Positions 1-8,226 are shown, counted from the first letter of the stretch. The stretch is 38,309 nt of DNA from Acidobacteriota bacterium (GCA_003223875.1 QHWY01000228.1:1-38309); one strand, 5' to 3'. Numbers and translations: made by a program. The notes: a model not told the origin generated them from the letters alone.

Positions 1-1041
1 ACGCTCGACATCTACGTTGTCGACGTTGAAGGCGGCAACGCGGTTCTGTTTGTCACACCCTCGGGCGAATCGATGCTCGTCGATTCCGGAAACGGCGGCG
101 CCGCCGCGGTGCGCGATGCGGAACGCATTGTGGTAGCCGCGAAGGACGCGGGAGTGACAGCCGTCGATCATTTGATCACCACGCATTATCACGGCGATCA
201 CATCGGCGGTCTCGCCGAACTGGCCGCGCGCATCCCGATCAAAGAGTTCATCGATCATGGTCCCAACACGCAGCCCAATCCAGCCATCGATCCGTTCCTG
301 CAAGGTGGATATCGCGAACTTTACACGAAGACGAAACATACTGTTGCAAAACCCGGTGACAAGATTCCGATTGCCGGCGTGGATTGGCGCATCGTTACGT
401 CGGCCATGCAGGTCATCAAGACGCCACTTCAGGGCAAGGCCATACCCAATCCATATTGCGCGAACTTCACGCCTCAGCAGGGCGTCAACCTCACTGAAGA
501 CGATCAGTCGCTCGGGAGCTTTATTACATTCGGAAAATTTAGAACCATTCACCTCGGGGATCTGACACTGAATCGACAATTCGAGTTAATGTGCCCGATG
601 AACCGCCTCGGTACCGTCGATCTTTTGATTGCGGCACGCCACGGAAACGTCAATGCGGAATTCCTCGCGCACGCGCTTCGCCCTCGCGTGATCGTGACGA
701 ACAACGGCACCCGGAAAGGCGCGCAGCCGGATGCGATGAAAATCTTCTTCACGTCACCTCGTGTCGAAGATGTGTGGCAGATTCACTTTTCGCAGCTCAG
801 CGGCCAGGAATACACCGTCCCTGGAATGTTCATCGGAAATTTGATCGACCAACAACAGCAGGCTATGCCCGTCGCGCCGTTGGCGCCCCCACCGCCAGGT
901 CCACAGGCGCCTCCGCCACCGGAACATAACGGGAAAGCGTATTACATCAAGATTTCGGCGCAACCGGACGGTGTTTTTACGATTACGAATATGCGCAACG
1001 GTTTCAGTAAAACTTACGGGTCGAAGCCGGCTAGTGACTGA
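1..1041 (+). CDS. Metallo-beta-lactamase-fold hydrolase (5' end outside window)
   Basis: The frame is open from base 1, ahead of the first ATG at 73, and the residues there (DIYVVDVEGGN) already fit the first strand of an MBL fold, so the gene starts upstream of the window. The zinc-binding signature TTHYHGDHIGG (HxHxDH) is clear, and HLGDLT later fits a further metal-ligand segment. The fold resembles the hydrolase domain of ComEC-type and secreted MBL proteins; the substrate cannot be told from sequence. A proline-rich stretch (PLAPPPPGPQAPPPPE) sits near the C-terminus ahead of a short beta-rich tail. The gene is followed by a foldback repeat, not by a clear terminator. Confidence 0.8.
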   Translation, partial: TLDIYVVDVEGGNAVLFVTPSGESMLVDSGNGGAAAVRDAERIVVAAKDAGVTAVDHLITTHYHGDHIGGLAELAARIPIKEFIDHGPNTQPNPAIDPFLQGGYRELYTKTKHTVAKPGDKIPIAGVDWRIVTSAMQVIKTPLQGKAIPNPYCANFTPQQGVNLTEDDQSLGSFITFGKFRTIHLGDLTLNRQFELMCPMNRLGTVDLLIAARHGNVNAEFLAHALRPRVIVTNNGTRKGAQPDAMKIFFTSPRVEDVWQIHFSQLSGQEYTVPGMFIGNLIDQQQQAMPVAPLAPPPPGPQAPPPPEHNGKAYYIKISAQPDGVFTITNMRNGFSKTYGSKPASD

Positions 1042-1051
1042 AGATTCCTCA

Positions 1052-1215
1052 CTGTAGCGGCGGTCTCGCCGCGAAGCGGCGACAGAAGGTAGCCCAGGGG
1101 TCCCAGAAGGGGCGGCAGAATATGTCGCCCTTTCAGGGCTTTTCGCTGCGATCAACTCTGACCCAGGGCTTACGCCCTGGGCTAATGTCTTGACGCCGCT
1201 TCGCGGCGAGATTGG
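1052..1215. repeat. Foldback intergenic repeat (F5) with two nested inverted pairs
   Basis: The outer arms are GCGGTCTCGCCGCGAAGCGGCG on the left and CGCCGCTTCGCGGCGAGA on the right. An inner pair carries AGCCCAGGG and CCCTGGGCT. The arms can fold back over most of the interval between the MBL gene and the dioxygenase. No ORF is supported here. The GTAGCGGCGGTC start is shared with the elements at 6248 and 14365, which suggests related repeat modules. Confidence 0.6.
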
Positions 1216-1234
1216 CAGACGGCTCAATTCGTTC

Positions 1235-1239
1235 GGAGG
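1235..1239 (+). promoter_or_regulatory. Ribosome binding site that fixes the GTG start at 1245
   Basis: GGAGG lies five bases ahead of GTG 1245. The alternative in-frame ATG at 1212 has no such site and lies in the flanking repeat. Confidence 0.75.
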
Positions 1240-1244
1240 TGCCT

Positions 1245-1781
1245 GTGAATTATGCACCACTCAAAGCCTTCAACCTCAAGCGCTGGATCGATGAACATCG
1301 AGAACTATTGAGACCACCGATAGGTGCTGAGATGATCTGGAAAGATTCTCAGTTCATGGTCATGATCATCGGCGGCCCCAACGCCCGCAGAGATTTTCAC
1401 ATCAATCCCGGAGACGAGTTCTTCTACCAACTCGAGGGAAACATCGTCCTCGAATACATCGACCGTGACGGCAAGAGACAGCGCGAAACCATCCGCGAAG
1501 GAGACGTTCTGCTCCTGCCGGCCCGGACACCCCACTCGGCGCAGCGCCCAGCCCATTCCGTTGGTCTCGTGGTCGAACGGCTCAGAGAACCCAGCGAAGC
1601 GGAAAGCTATGCCTGGCACTGCGAACGATGCGACCAGAAGCTGTACGAATTAACGCGGGGCGAAACGGATCTGCTGGAGGACCTGCGCCGGGTCGCGGCC
1701 GAGTTCAACGCAAGTAAATCCCTTCGTACTTGCAATGCGTGCGGGTATGTGCAACCCGTTCCAACAGGACCGCGGCTCTAG
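1245..1781 (+). CDS. nbaC: 3-hydroxyanthranilate 3,4-dioxygenase
   Basis: Single cupin enzyme that opens the ring of 3-hydroxyanthranilate with O2, in the kynurenine route to quinolinate or in tryptophan/2-nitrobenzoate degradation. With the GTG start it has 178 residues, the usual bacterial size. The family segment GGPNARRDFHINPGDEFFYQ supplies the iron ligands His52 and Glu58, and ARTPHSAQRP supplies His97. The C-terminal WHCERC and CNACGYV pairs form the second, rubredoxin-like metal site of bacterial enzymes. No other kynurenine gene lies in the window, so the pathway must be completed elsewhere. The gene is flanked by repeats on both sides. Confidence 0.9.
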   Translation: MNYAPLKAFNLKRWIDEHRELLRPPIGAEMIWKDSQFMVMIIGGPNARRDFHINPGDEFFYQLEGNIVLEYIDRDGKRQRETIREGDVLLLPARTPHSAQRPAHSVGLVVERLREPSEAESYAWHCERCDQKLYELTRGETDLLEDLRRVAAEFNASKSLRTCNACGYVQPVPTGPRL

Positions 1782-1800
1782 CGGCACTCTTGCTCTTCAG

Positions 1801-1910
1801 GGGCTTTGCACAAAAAATCCTGGGCGGTCATAGACCGCCCCTACAGCTTGGGGTGCGCAACTGTAGGGGCGCCCTATGAGCGCCCACGATGTATTTTTTG
1901 TGCAAAGCCC
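1801..1910. mobile_element. F1 MITE-like element, copy A
   Basis: A 110-bp non-coding element with perfect 18-bp terminal inverted repeats (GGGCTTTGCACAAAAAAT at 1801-1818 and its complement at 1893-1910). It is flanked by a 7-bp direct repeat, TCTTCAG, at 1794-1800 and 1911-1917, as expected for a target-site duplication. The interior has two smaller hairpins (GGGCGGTCATAGACCGCCC; GGGCGCCCTATGAGCGCCC). It carries no transposase. The right-hand target duplicate contains the stop codon of the neighbouring minus-strand gene. Confidence 0.8.
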
Positions 1911-1913
1911 TCT

Positions 1914-3017
1914 TCAGGGAATAGGCAACAGCGGCTCCTGGCCCGGCGGGAGCTGTTGATCGAAAGCGGTCAGCAAGACATCGTCCGCAGTATGCTGAGC
2001 CATCAGGTCAATGATGTCTACAAGGTCCCTTTCTCCAAAAGCCTTCAATGCGCGCGCATAGGTTGGCGCGCTCACGATGTGTTTGCGAAAGACTTCGCGT
2101 CCCAGTTCGATGATCGCGGCATCTTTTTCCGCAACTCCCGTGGCAGGTTTTCGCAACCGTACCAGGTTGATGACTGCCGGTTCCAATCCGTCCTTCAACG
2201 CTATGGGTTCGGTCATCGTCCATTCATATTGAGAATCGTGCTCGCGAGCCGTCACAAGGACCGCAAGTCCCATCAGGCGCAGCCCAACGCTCGCTTCCAA
2301 GGACTTCAGGCCCGATCCATGCCGCCTGATGTGAGCGGGACCGGTACCCTCAGGAGCAAGAGTGCGGCTATAGAGCGCAGCCGGGGTCGCCGAAGCCGGC
2401 GTTGGTCTTTGAACGAGAGGAAGGCGGCTTCTCGAATCGGGGTGAATGTCATCCGGAGGAGTGAATGGCAGCGGTAAGAACTGTTTCCAACCCGCTGGCA
2501 TTTGCTGATTGAAGACACTCAATCTCATAGCCGTTCCGGCATAGTTGCCCATCAAATCCACAATATCGACGAGATCGCGCTCACCAAAAAGTTTCAAGGC
2601 GCGAGCGTAAGTGGCCGAGCTGAGTTTGTGCGATCCGAAAAGCTCACGCCCAAGCTGGATGATGGCAGACTCCTTCTCGCCGGTTCCAGAGAGCGGTTTA
2701 CGATGTCGTACAACATCAATCACAGCGGGACTCAGCCCGACGGCGATGCCTTCCATTTCATGCAACGACCATTCATAGGGCTGATCGTGTTCTCGCGCGG
2801 ATGTGAGGATCGCGAGTTCGGTCAAGTCGCGGCCAACCGAGGATTGAAACCGGACATTGCCTTGTGATCCGTGAAGCCGTATGGCCGCCGCGCCTTCAAG
2901 CGACTGCCCACCGATCACGGGAAGCCGGTTGCGGCTCTTCGTGTCCTCGCCAGGCGCCGCCGTTTGTGCGAACGACATCACCAATACAAGACAGAATGCT
3001 CGGGTTAGCCGTTTCAT
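1914..3017 (-). CDS. Secreted protein with two tandem carboxymuconolactone-decarboxylase-like domains
   Basis: A 367-residue protein with a signal peptide (MKRLTRAFCLVLVMSFAQTA, cleavage probable near residue 22). Two homologous units follow, roughly residues 40-180 and 215-360. Each has the AhpD/CMD helix pattern: TELAILTSAREHDQPYEW and GLAVLVTAREHDSQYEW, then a VIDVVR/VINLVR helix and an ERDLVDIVDLM/ERDLVDIIDLM segment. Neither unit has the CxxC of AhpD peroxidases, so classical peroxidase chemistry is unlikely; the conserved E, H and Y/EW positions fit the CMD branch. The gene lies six bases after the SDR gene, and its GAGG ribosome site overlaps the SDR stop, so the two are co-expressed. 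Substrate unknown. Confidence 0.7.
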   Translation of the reverse strand: MKRLTRAFCLVLVMSFAQTAAPGEDTKSRNRLPVIGGQSLEGAAAIRLHGSQGNVRFQSSVGRDLTELAILTSAREHDQPYEWSLHEMEGIAVGLSPAVIDVVRHRKPLSGTGEKESAIIQLGRELFGSHKLSSATYARALKLFGERDLVDIVDLMGNYAGTAMRLSVFNQQMPAGWKQFLPLPFTPPDDIHPDSRSRLPLVQRPTPASATPAALYSRTLAPEGTGPAHIRRHGSGLKSLEASVGLRLMGLAVLVTAREHDSQYEWTMTEPIALKDGLEPAVINLVRLRKPATGVAEKDAAIIELGREVFRKHIVSAPTYARALKAFGERDLVDIIDLMAQHTADDVLLTAFDQQLPPGQEPLLPIP

Positions 3018-3023
3018 TTTTCG

Positions 3024-3827
3024 CTACCTCAACTGGATTTCCGGAGGAACCTCGGGATTCATCAAAGACGCTCCGCCGTCGGCGTAAATAATTTGACCTG
3101 TGATGAAGTTCGCCTGTTCGGAACAAAACAGCTCCACCACATTGCCGACATCCGCTGGTGTAGCGAGGCGACGCATTGGTGTAAAGCCGCCCGAATGCCA
3201 CTGGCGGATGAGTTCTTGAGCTTCCGCAGGGAGCGTGTTCAAAACGCTGTCTTCGGTCCAGCTTGGACTAATTGCATTGACGGTAATGCCTCGACGCGCC
3301 AGTGCCACTGCGAGATAGCGGACTAGTGATTCCATTGCTGCTTTCGCGCAGCCCATCCCGACCCAGGGCTGCAGCCCGCCAGTCCGGCTGCCTTGAGCAT
3401 AGGTGATCGCGAAAATTCGTCCGCTATCGCGCATGACTGCCGCCGCCTCCCTAGCGCCAACCAGAAATCCCTTCGCCTGCGAATCGAATGCGGCGTCCCA
3501 CTGCTCGAGCGTTATGTTCATCGGCGGCTGAAAAAATGCCGCCAGTTCAGGTCGAGCGTTGCTGACGAAAATGTCCAGTGCGCCGAAATCGGCATGAACT
3601 TTTTTGACCATCCGGCTGATCTCGTCCGGCTTGGTGGTGTCGGCCTGCACGATCAGGCCGCGAGAACCGCGATCCTGAACCATCTTGAGTGTCTGCTTTG
3701 CGGCAGCTTCATTTCGGAAGTAGTGAACAGCCACACCGGCTCCACTCTCTGCAAGCTTCAGCGCAATCCCACGTCCGATACCGCGCGAACTGCCCGTAAT
3801 GAGAGCGTACTTCCCCTTCAGCGACAT
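3024..3827 (-). CDS. Short-chain dehydrogenase/reductase, FabL-like, atypical active site
   Basis: A 267-residue Rossmann-fold protein. TGSSRGIGRG at residues 11-20 is the NAD(P) site, SNARPE stands in for NNAG, and the C-terminal segment FITGQIIYADGGASL is typical of the family. Overall pattern and length fit enoyl-ACP-reductase-III (FabL)-like SDRs. Lys162 is present, but the catalytic Tyr is not: the residue four before it is Met158 (YxxxK register) and seven before is Trp155 (Y-x6-K FabL register). A strong GGAGG lies six bases before the ATG. First gene of a two-gene operon with the secreted CMD-like protein, which suggests a shared substrate. Exact reaction unknown. Confidence 0.75.
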   Translation of the reverse strand: MSLKGKYALITGSSRGIGRGIALKLAESGAGVAVHYFRNEAAAKQTLKMVQDRGSRGLIVQADTTKPDEISRMVKKVHADFGALDIFVSNARPELAAFFQPPMNITLEQWDAAFDSQAKGFLVGAREAAAVMRDSGRIFAITYAQGSRTGGLQPWVGMGCAKAAMESLVRYLAVALARRGITVNAISPSWTEDSVLNTLPAEAQELIRQWHSGGFTPMRRLATPADVGNVVELFCSEQANFITGQIIYADGGASLMNPEVPPEIQLR

Positions 3828-3889
3828 ATGATTCCTCCCTTCGCCTGTTGTTTGGACTGACGTTGGATTCTAACTTTATTCGTCTTCGA

Positions 3890-3916
3890 TTGAAACGAAT
3901 GGATTGTTGCTATACT
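3890..3916 (+). promoter_or_regulatory. Possible promoter for the NHL-protein pair
   Basis: TTGAAA (3890-3895) and TATACT (3911-3916) lie 46 bases before the first propeller gene. The spacer is only 15 bases, shorter than the usual 17, so this is tentative. Confidence 0.35.
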
Positions 3917-3962
3917 CTCCAGCACGAATAGAGGTTACGTTTAAAGTTCTCGGGAGGTCCCA

Positions 3963-5015
3963 ATGAAGCGCTGTCTCGTGATCGTATCCGCCGTAGCTTT
4001 GGTTCTATGTGCCGCTCCGCTGTTCGCTCAGCAGAAGGCAACGATACAGAATGTGCCGGAAATCTCCTACACTTCGGTGCCGAACTTACTGAAGGTGCCG
4101 GCCGGTGAAACTCTGGGCGAAGCTGTCGGCATCGCCACGAATTCCAAAGGCCATATCTTCGTCTTTTTCCGCAGCAACAACACAAGGCTGTGGGAATTCG
4201 ACAAGAACGGCAACTTCGTCAAGGAAATCGGCAAAGGTTATTACGGCTTCGAATTCGCGCACTCGGTCCGCGTCGATGCGCAAGACAATATCTGGACCGT
4301 CGATGAAGGCACGAACACCGTCACGAAGTTCAGTCCGGAGGGCAAGTTCCTTATGGTGCTCGGGCGCAGGCCGCCTGCTGTCTTGGGCGCTGTTGCCTCG
4401 CCCGCAGGTCCGAACGCGCCGGCGCAGAAATACATTTTCTGCCGCCCGACCGACGTGGGTTGGGACCCTCAAGGTAACATCTTCGTCTCCGACGGATACT
4501 GCAATAACCGCGTCGTGAAGTTCGACAAGAATGGCAGGTTCGTGGCTCAAATGGGCAGCGAGAAGGCCGGAAAGGAACCGGGTCAATTCAACCTGCCGCA
4601 CGGTCTTCAGGTCGACGGGCAGGGCAACGTCTGGGTCGCCGACCGTACCAACATCCGGTATCAGGTTCTTGACAATGACCTCAAGCCGAAGAAGATCTAC
4701 GACAACCTTGGCGTGGGTTGGACCGTTTGCGTTTCGGCGGGCCCTCATCAATATGTCTTCGCCTCGAACTCCAATCCCAACGGCAATACTCCGGGTTCGT
4801 GGGAGATCACAGGCGAGATCTACAAGATGGAATTGGACGGCACGGTCATCGGTAAATTCGGTCATGCGAGCAAGGAATTCGGCGGGTTCCAGGTCGTCCA
4901 CATGATGGACTGCCGTAATCCGAACGAGATCCTTGTCGGGGAAATCGAATCCTGGCGCGTGCAGAAACTGATCCTGCAACAACCAGCTACCACGAAGACA
5001 TCGAGCGCACGATAG
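3963..5015 (+). CDS. Secreted NHL-repeat beta-propeller protein (first of a tandem pair)
   Basis: A 350-residue protein with a clear signal peptide (MKRCLVIVSAVALVLCAAPLFAQ). The mature part is built of NHL-type blades, each with the pattern 'D..GNI.V.D....RV.KF...G.F': LWEFDKNGNFVKEIG, NIWTVDEGTNTVTKF, NIFVSDGYCNNRVVKF, NVWVADRTN. NHL propellers bind ligands or proteins, and a subset are peptidyl-amidating lyases or lactonases; no catalytic set is obvious here. GGGAGG lies eight bases before the ATG. It is followed after 11 bases by a paralogue, so the pair arose by tandem duplication and is probably one operon. Extracytoplasmic role unknown. Confidence 0.8.
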   Translation: MKRCLVIVSAVALVLCAAPLFAQQKATIQNVPEISYTSVPNLLKVPAGETLGEAVGIATNSKGHIFVFFRSNNTRLWEFDKNGNFVKEIGKGYYGFEFAHSVRVDAQDNIWTVDEGTNTVTKFSPEGKFLMVLGRRPPAVLGAVASPAGPNAPAQKYIFCRPTDVGWDPQGNIFVSDGYCNNRVVKFDKNGRFVAQMGSEKAGKEPGQFNLPHGLQVDGQGNVWVADRTNIRYQVLDNDLKPKKIYDNLGVGWTVCVSAGPHQYVFASNSNPNGNTPGSWEITGEIYKMELDGTVIGKFGHASKEFGGFQVVHMMDCRNPNEILVGEIESWRVQKLILQQPATTKTSSAR

Positions 5016-5026
5016 GAGATTTTTTT

Positions 5027-6106
5027 ATGAAACGCTTAATGCCATTATTGCTTGCCACGATGCTCCTGGGCGCATTCCCAGCCGCAGCCCAGGATCGAGT
5101 ACCTGAGATTGCATTTGATTCTGTCGCGAATCCGCTGACACTGCCCGACGACATCTACCTGGGTGAAATCGGCGGCGTTGCCGCAAATTCGAAGGGCGAT
5201 ATTTTCGTTTACACCCGAACCGGCCATCCGACGGTTTCACTCGGAACCGCTCGCCCGTTCGCGCATGGAGGCTCGCGGCTATTCCAGTTCGATCGAAACG
5301 GCAAATTCGTTCGCGAGATAGGACAGAACAGCTACGGCTTCATCTTCGCCCAGCAGGTCCGTATCGACCCGCAGGACAACATCTGGATCGTCGATCAGAT
5401 GACGAACTTCGTTGTGAAGCTCGATCCTGCGGGACATCCCCAACTCTTGTTGGGTAGAAAACCCGAGGCGATTCCCGTTCCGGCTCCTCGCGGCGACGGC
5501 GGTGCCGGCGCCCGTGGCGAGGGCGGTGGAGCCCGCGGCGGAGGACTTCCCGGGGCAGGCGCTCAAAGCGATGTCTTTAATCGGCCTACCGATGTCGCGT
5601 GGGACGCCGCCGGCAACATTTTTGTAGCGGATGGTGTGGGCAATGCTCGCGTCGCCAAATTCAGCAACAAGGGCGTGTTCATCAAGTCGTGGGGTTCAAA
5701 AGGAGACGGAGCCGGCCAATTCGGCACGGTCCGCGCGATTGCCGTCGATGCGCAAGGCAATGTCTACGTCGCCGACAGTACGAATAAGCGGATCCAGGTC
5801 TTCGACAACAACGGAACTTTCAAGACGCAGTACACCAACGTTGGAACTCCCACCGCTCTTTGCATCACGCCGGGAACGAACCAATTTCTCTATAGCTCCA
5901 ACTCAAATCCGCCGGAAGATTTCGACGTCGCCGGTGAGATCTACAAGATGAAATTGGACGGAACCATCGTCGGCAAATTCGGCAAGGCTGGGAAACTGCC
6001 GAAGGAGTTCGGCACAGTCAACGCGATCGACTGTCGCAGCGAGAACAACCTGCTCGTCGGTGAGATCGCGAATATGAGAGTGCAGAAGCTCACACTACAC
6101 CCCTGA
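5027..6106 (+). CDS. Secreted NHL-repeat beta-propeller protein (second of the pair)
   Basis: A 359-residue paralogue of the preceding gene with its own signal peptide (MKRLMPLLLATMLLGAFPAAAQ) and an AGGAG site before the ATG. The two align along their length: both have the PEI.(F/Y).SV.N start, GEI/GEAVG...NSKG, AGNIFVADG and the closing GEIYKMKLDGTIVGKFG segment. This copy carries a Gly/Arg/Ala-rich insert of about 25 residues around position 150, where its paralogue has a shorter Ala/Pro-rich loop; both sit between the same blades. The stop is 23 bases before the F1 repeat cluster. Molecular function unknown; a paired or hetero-oligomeric extracytoplasmic role is possible. Confidence 0.8.
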   Translation: MKRLMPLLLATMLLGAFPAAAQDRVPEIAFDSVANPLTLPDDIYLGEIGGVAANSKGDIFVYTRTGHPTVSLGTARPFAHGGSRLFQFDRNGKFVREIGQNSYGFIFAQQVRIDPQDNIWIVDQMTNFVVKLDPAGHPQLLLGRKPEAIPVPAPRGDGGAGARGEGGGARGGGLPGAGAQSDVFNRPTDVAWDAAGNIFVADGVGNARVAKFSNKGVFIKSWGSKGDGAGQFGTVRAIAVDAQGNVYVADSTNKRIQVFDNNGTFKTQYTNVGTPTALCITPGTNQFLYSSNSNPPEDFDVAGEIYKMKLDGTIVGKFGKAGKLPKEFGTVNAIDCRSENNLLVGEIANMRVQKLTLHP

Positions 6107-6129
6107 GCACTCCCCATCTACGTTTAGGA

Positions 6130-6239
6130 GGGCTTTGCGCAGAAAGTCCTGGGCGGTCATAGACCGCCCCTACAGCTTGCGGCGCGCAACTGTAGGGGCG
6201 CTCTATGAGCGCCCGCGATGTATTTTTTGTGCAAAGCCC
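6130..6239. mobile_element. F1 MITE-like element, copy B
   Basis: Same 110-bp length and interior as copy A. The right terminal repeat is intact (ATTTTTTGTGCAAAGCCC, 6222-6239); the left one is diverged (GGGCTTTGCGCAGAAAGT). Flanking heptamers TTTAGGA and GTCAGGA match at five of seven positions. It abuts the element at 6248 with only eight bases between. Confidence 0.7.
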
Positions 6240-6247
6240 GTCAGGAG

Positions 6248-6636
6248 GGGCTTTGCACAGAAAGTCGAGAATTGCCACTGTAGCGGCGGTCATAGAAGAT
6301 GTGAATCAATTGTGATGAGGTGCCATTCCCCTCCTTGCATCACCGCAAGGAGGGGTGGCTGCGTCATCAAAGAAATTTCGCGAAGCCACCCGCGAAGCGC
6401 CAGCGCGATAGCGCGCAGCCTCAAGTAAAGCTGACGCAGCCGGGGTGGTTTTCGATTGGATTCATTCGGAAAACCACCCCGGCCTCGCGATCAGCGGACG
6501 CTTCGCGATATTTTCCTGATCGCTCGGCCACCCCTTGCGGTTGATGCAAGGAGGGGAATATCTGCTTGATTCCAATCCATTCACACCGCCGCTACAGCGA
6601 GACAGCCCGACATCATGCACTTTCTGTGCAAAGCCC
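6248..6636. mobile_element. Long F1-type element with a nested F2 foldback
   Basis: Bounded by 18-bp inverted repeats GGGCTTTGCACAGAAAGT (6248-6265) and its complement (6619-6636). Flanks TCAGGAG (6241-6247) and TTAGGAG (6637-6643) match at six of seven positions. The outer arms carry GTAGCGGCGGTC and CCGCCGCTAC as in the element at 14365. At 6325-6559 lies a second palindrome, ATTCCCCTCCTTGCATCACC and its complement, which is an F2 variant. No transposase. The right boundary marks the loss of the upstream part of the following gene fragment. Confidence 0.7.
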
Positions 6637-6668
6637 TTAGGAGGGGGTGGCGGTGTATACTCGCGCGC

Positions 6669-7013
6669 ATGAACGATGGAACCAAAGCCTGGTTTGTGCC
6701 GGGGCAACCCTGCGATCCGCCGCGACCCGGTTGCAGTCCGGCGCAACCGGGCGCAGTTACGGCTCTGCCCGGCGTGGTTTTCTCCGGATCCCTCAACGGA
6801 CACATCCGTGCGTTTGCGACGGAGGACGGCGAAGTGCTTTGGGACTTCGATACGGTTCGCAACTATGCCACGGTCAATGGTGTTCGAGCCAATGGCGGTT
6901 CGCTCGACGGCGCTGGTCCCGTCATCGCCGATGGCATGTTGTTGGTCAACTCCGGCTATCCCCGCTTCGGCGGAATGCCCGGAAATGTGCTCCTCGCATT
7001 CGGTCCGGATTAG
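6669..7013 (+). pseudogene. C-terminal remnant of a PQQ / polyvinyl-alcohol-dehydrogenase-like protein
   Basis: About 114 codons read as the last propeller blades of a PQQ-dependent polyvinyl-alcohol-dehydrogenase-like enzyme: DGTKAWFVPG, CSPAQPGAVTALPGVVFSGS, GHIRAFATEDGEVLWDFDT and the terminal GGSLDGAGPVIADGMLLVNSGYP..GGMPGNVLLAF. Full enzymes are several hundred residues longer and have a signal peptide and haem or PQQ-binding N-terminal part; all of that is missing, and the F1/F2 repeat stack stands in its place. ATG 6669 has no good ribosome site. It may be untranslated. The stop overlaps the last bases of rpiA, which runs convergently. Confidence 0.75.
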
Positions 7014-7678
7014 GCGCGCTCCAACTTTCGGATCCCTTGCCCGCCGGCCACAATGGCGCAATGCGCTACGTTGGCGAAGATTCCGGAATCGACGACGCCG
7101 GTCATGGCTTTCAACTGCTTTTCGAGGGTGGTGGGATCGTCGATGATTCCATGATTCCAATCAACGATGCTGTTGCCGTTGTCGGAGACGAAAGGCAGGC
7201 CGTCGCGTTCGCGAACGCGAGCTTCTCCGCGCAACTGCTGAACGAGCAGCAAAACACAGGGCACTGCAAGGGGAATCACCTCGATCGGAATAACGGCCTT
7301 TTGTCCCAGCCGGTCGACGAGCTTACTCTCATCGACAATGATGACAACGCGCTTGGACGCGTGGGCCACGATCTTCTCGCGAACGAGCGCCCCACCGAGG
7401 CCCTTGATCAGATCCAACTCCGGTGAGACTTCGTCGGCACCATCGACGGTTACGTCAATGCGAGGATGTTCCTTGAACGTCGTCAGTCGAATACCGGCTT
7501 CCTCGGCGAGCCGGCGCGATTCTTCTGAAGTAGGTATCCCGGCAACTTTCAGTCGCGCCCCACCGAGCTCGCGAATGAAGTGCGCAGCCGTTGAACCCGT
7601 TCCTAATCCGACGATCATACCGTCGCGAATCTCAGCGAGAGCCCGGAGTGCGGCCTGGCGCTTGAGCTCGTCGCTCAT
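7010..7678 (-). CDS. rpiA: Ribose-5-phosphate isomerase A
   Basis: Cytosolic enzyme of the pentose phosphate pathway that interconverts ribose 5-phosphate and ribulose 5-phosphate. With the start at 7678 it has 222 residues, normal for RpiA. Signatures: [13 protein letters not shown] (phosphate loop), [25 protein letters not shown] (catalytic Asp and Lys region), [13 protein letters not shown], and the [11 protein letters not shown] and [14 protein letters not shown] segments. The ATG overlaps the folE stop as ATGA, so translation is coupled to folE. A longer reading frame upstream lies inside folE and has no family similarity, so it was not used. Confidence 0.95.
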   Translation of the reverse strand: MSDELKRQAALRALAEIRDGMIVGLGTGSTAAHFIRELGGARLKVAGIPTSEESRRLAEEAGIRLTTFKEHPRIDVTVDGADEVSPELDLIKGLGGALVREKIVAHASKRVVIIVDESKLVDRLGQKAVIPIEVIPLAVPCVLLLVQQLRGEARVRERDGLPFVSDNGNSIVDWNHGIIDDPTTLEKQLKAMTGVVDSGIFANVAHCAIVAGGQGIRKLERA

Positions 7679-8226
7679 TTCGGTTGGTGACGTACCAGGT
7701 TCAGGAATTCGTTTCGAGTGTTTTGATTCTCTTTGAAGACGCCTAGCATGGAACTGGTAACCGCAACCGAGTTCTGTTTTTCGACACCTCGCATGATCAT
7801 GCAAAGGTGTTGGGCCTCGATAACGACAGCCACGCCTCTAGGATGAATCTTTTGATTGATGGTTTCGGCGATTTGAGTCGTCAGCCGTTCCTGAACCTGG
7901 AGGCGCCTGGCGTACATATCCACAAGCCGCGGGATTTTGCTGAGGCCGATGACACGGCCGTTCGGAATATAGCCTACGTGACACTTACCGAAGAACGGAA
8001 GCAGGTGATGCTCGCAAAGACTGAATAGCTCGATATCGCGAACGATGACCATTTCGTCGTAAGCCACATCGAACAAGGCCTTATTTAGGAGGTCGTCGGC
8101 ATTCATCCGGTAACCGCTGGTCAAAAACCGCAATGACTCGTTCACGCGCGCCGGCGTGTTGAGAAGACCTTCCCGCGTGGGATCTTCACCCATCTTGATC
8201 AGCATCGAGCGGATCTCTTCAAGCAC
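7675..8226 (-). CDS. folE: GTP cyclohydrolase I
   Basis: Converts GTP to 7,8-dihydroneopterin triphosphate, the entry step for folate and for queuosine through QueD. A 183-residue protein starting at GTG 8226; a stop four codons upstream excludes anything longer. Family segments are [17 protein letters not shown], the zinc-site [44 protein letters not shown] and the second zinc Cys in [14 protein letters not shown]. It forms an operon with rpiA by a 4-base ATGA overlap. The pairing is a convenience operon; the pathway partner queD lies at 14531 in this window. Confidence 0.95.
   Translation of the reverse strand: MLEEIRSMLIKMGEDPTREGLLNTPARVNESLRFLTSGYRMNADDLLNKALFDVAYDEMVIVRDIELFSLCEHHLLPFFGKCHVGYIPNGRVIGLSKIPRLVDMYARRLQVQERLTTQIAETINQKIHPRGVAVVIEAQHLCMIMRGVEKQNSVAVTSSMLGVFKENQNTRNEFLNLVRHQPK

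Noticed and set aside
4086..4982. 298-residue minus-strand frame opposite the first propeller gene
   Set aside because: Mirror of repeated NHL codons; no ribosome site or family.
1801..6636. CRISPR array suggested by recurring repeats
   Set aside because: Repeats are kilobases apart, palindromic at MITE scale, with no regular spacers and no cas genes.
6462..7160. 232-residue minus-strand frame over the repeat stack
   Set aside because: Made of translated repeat arms and the reverse of the dehydrogenase remnant.
7679..7804. 42-residue N-terminal extension of RpiA
   Set aside because: Lies inside folE in another frame; ATG 7678 gives normal RpiA length and ATGA coupling.
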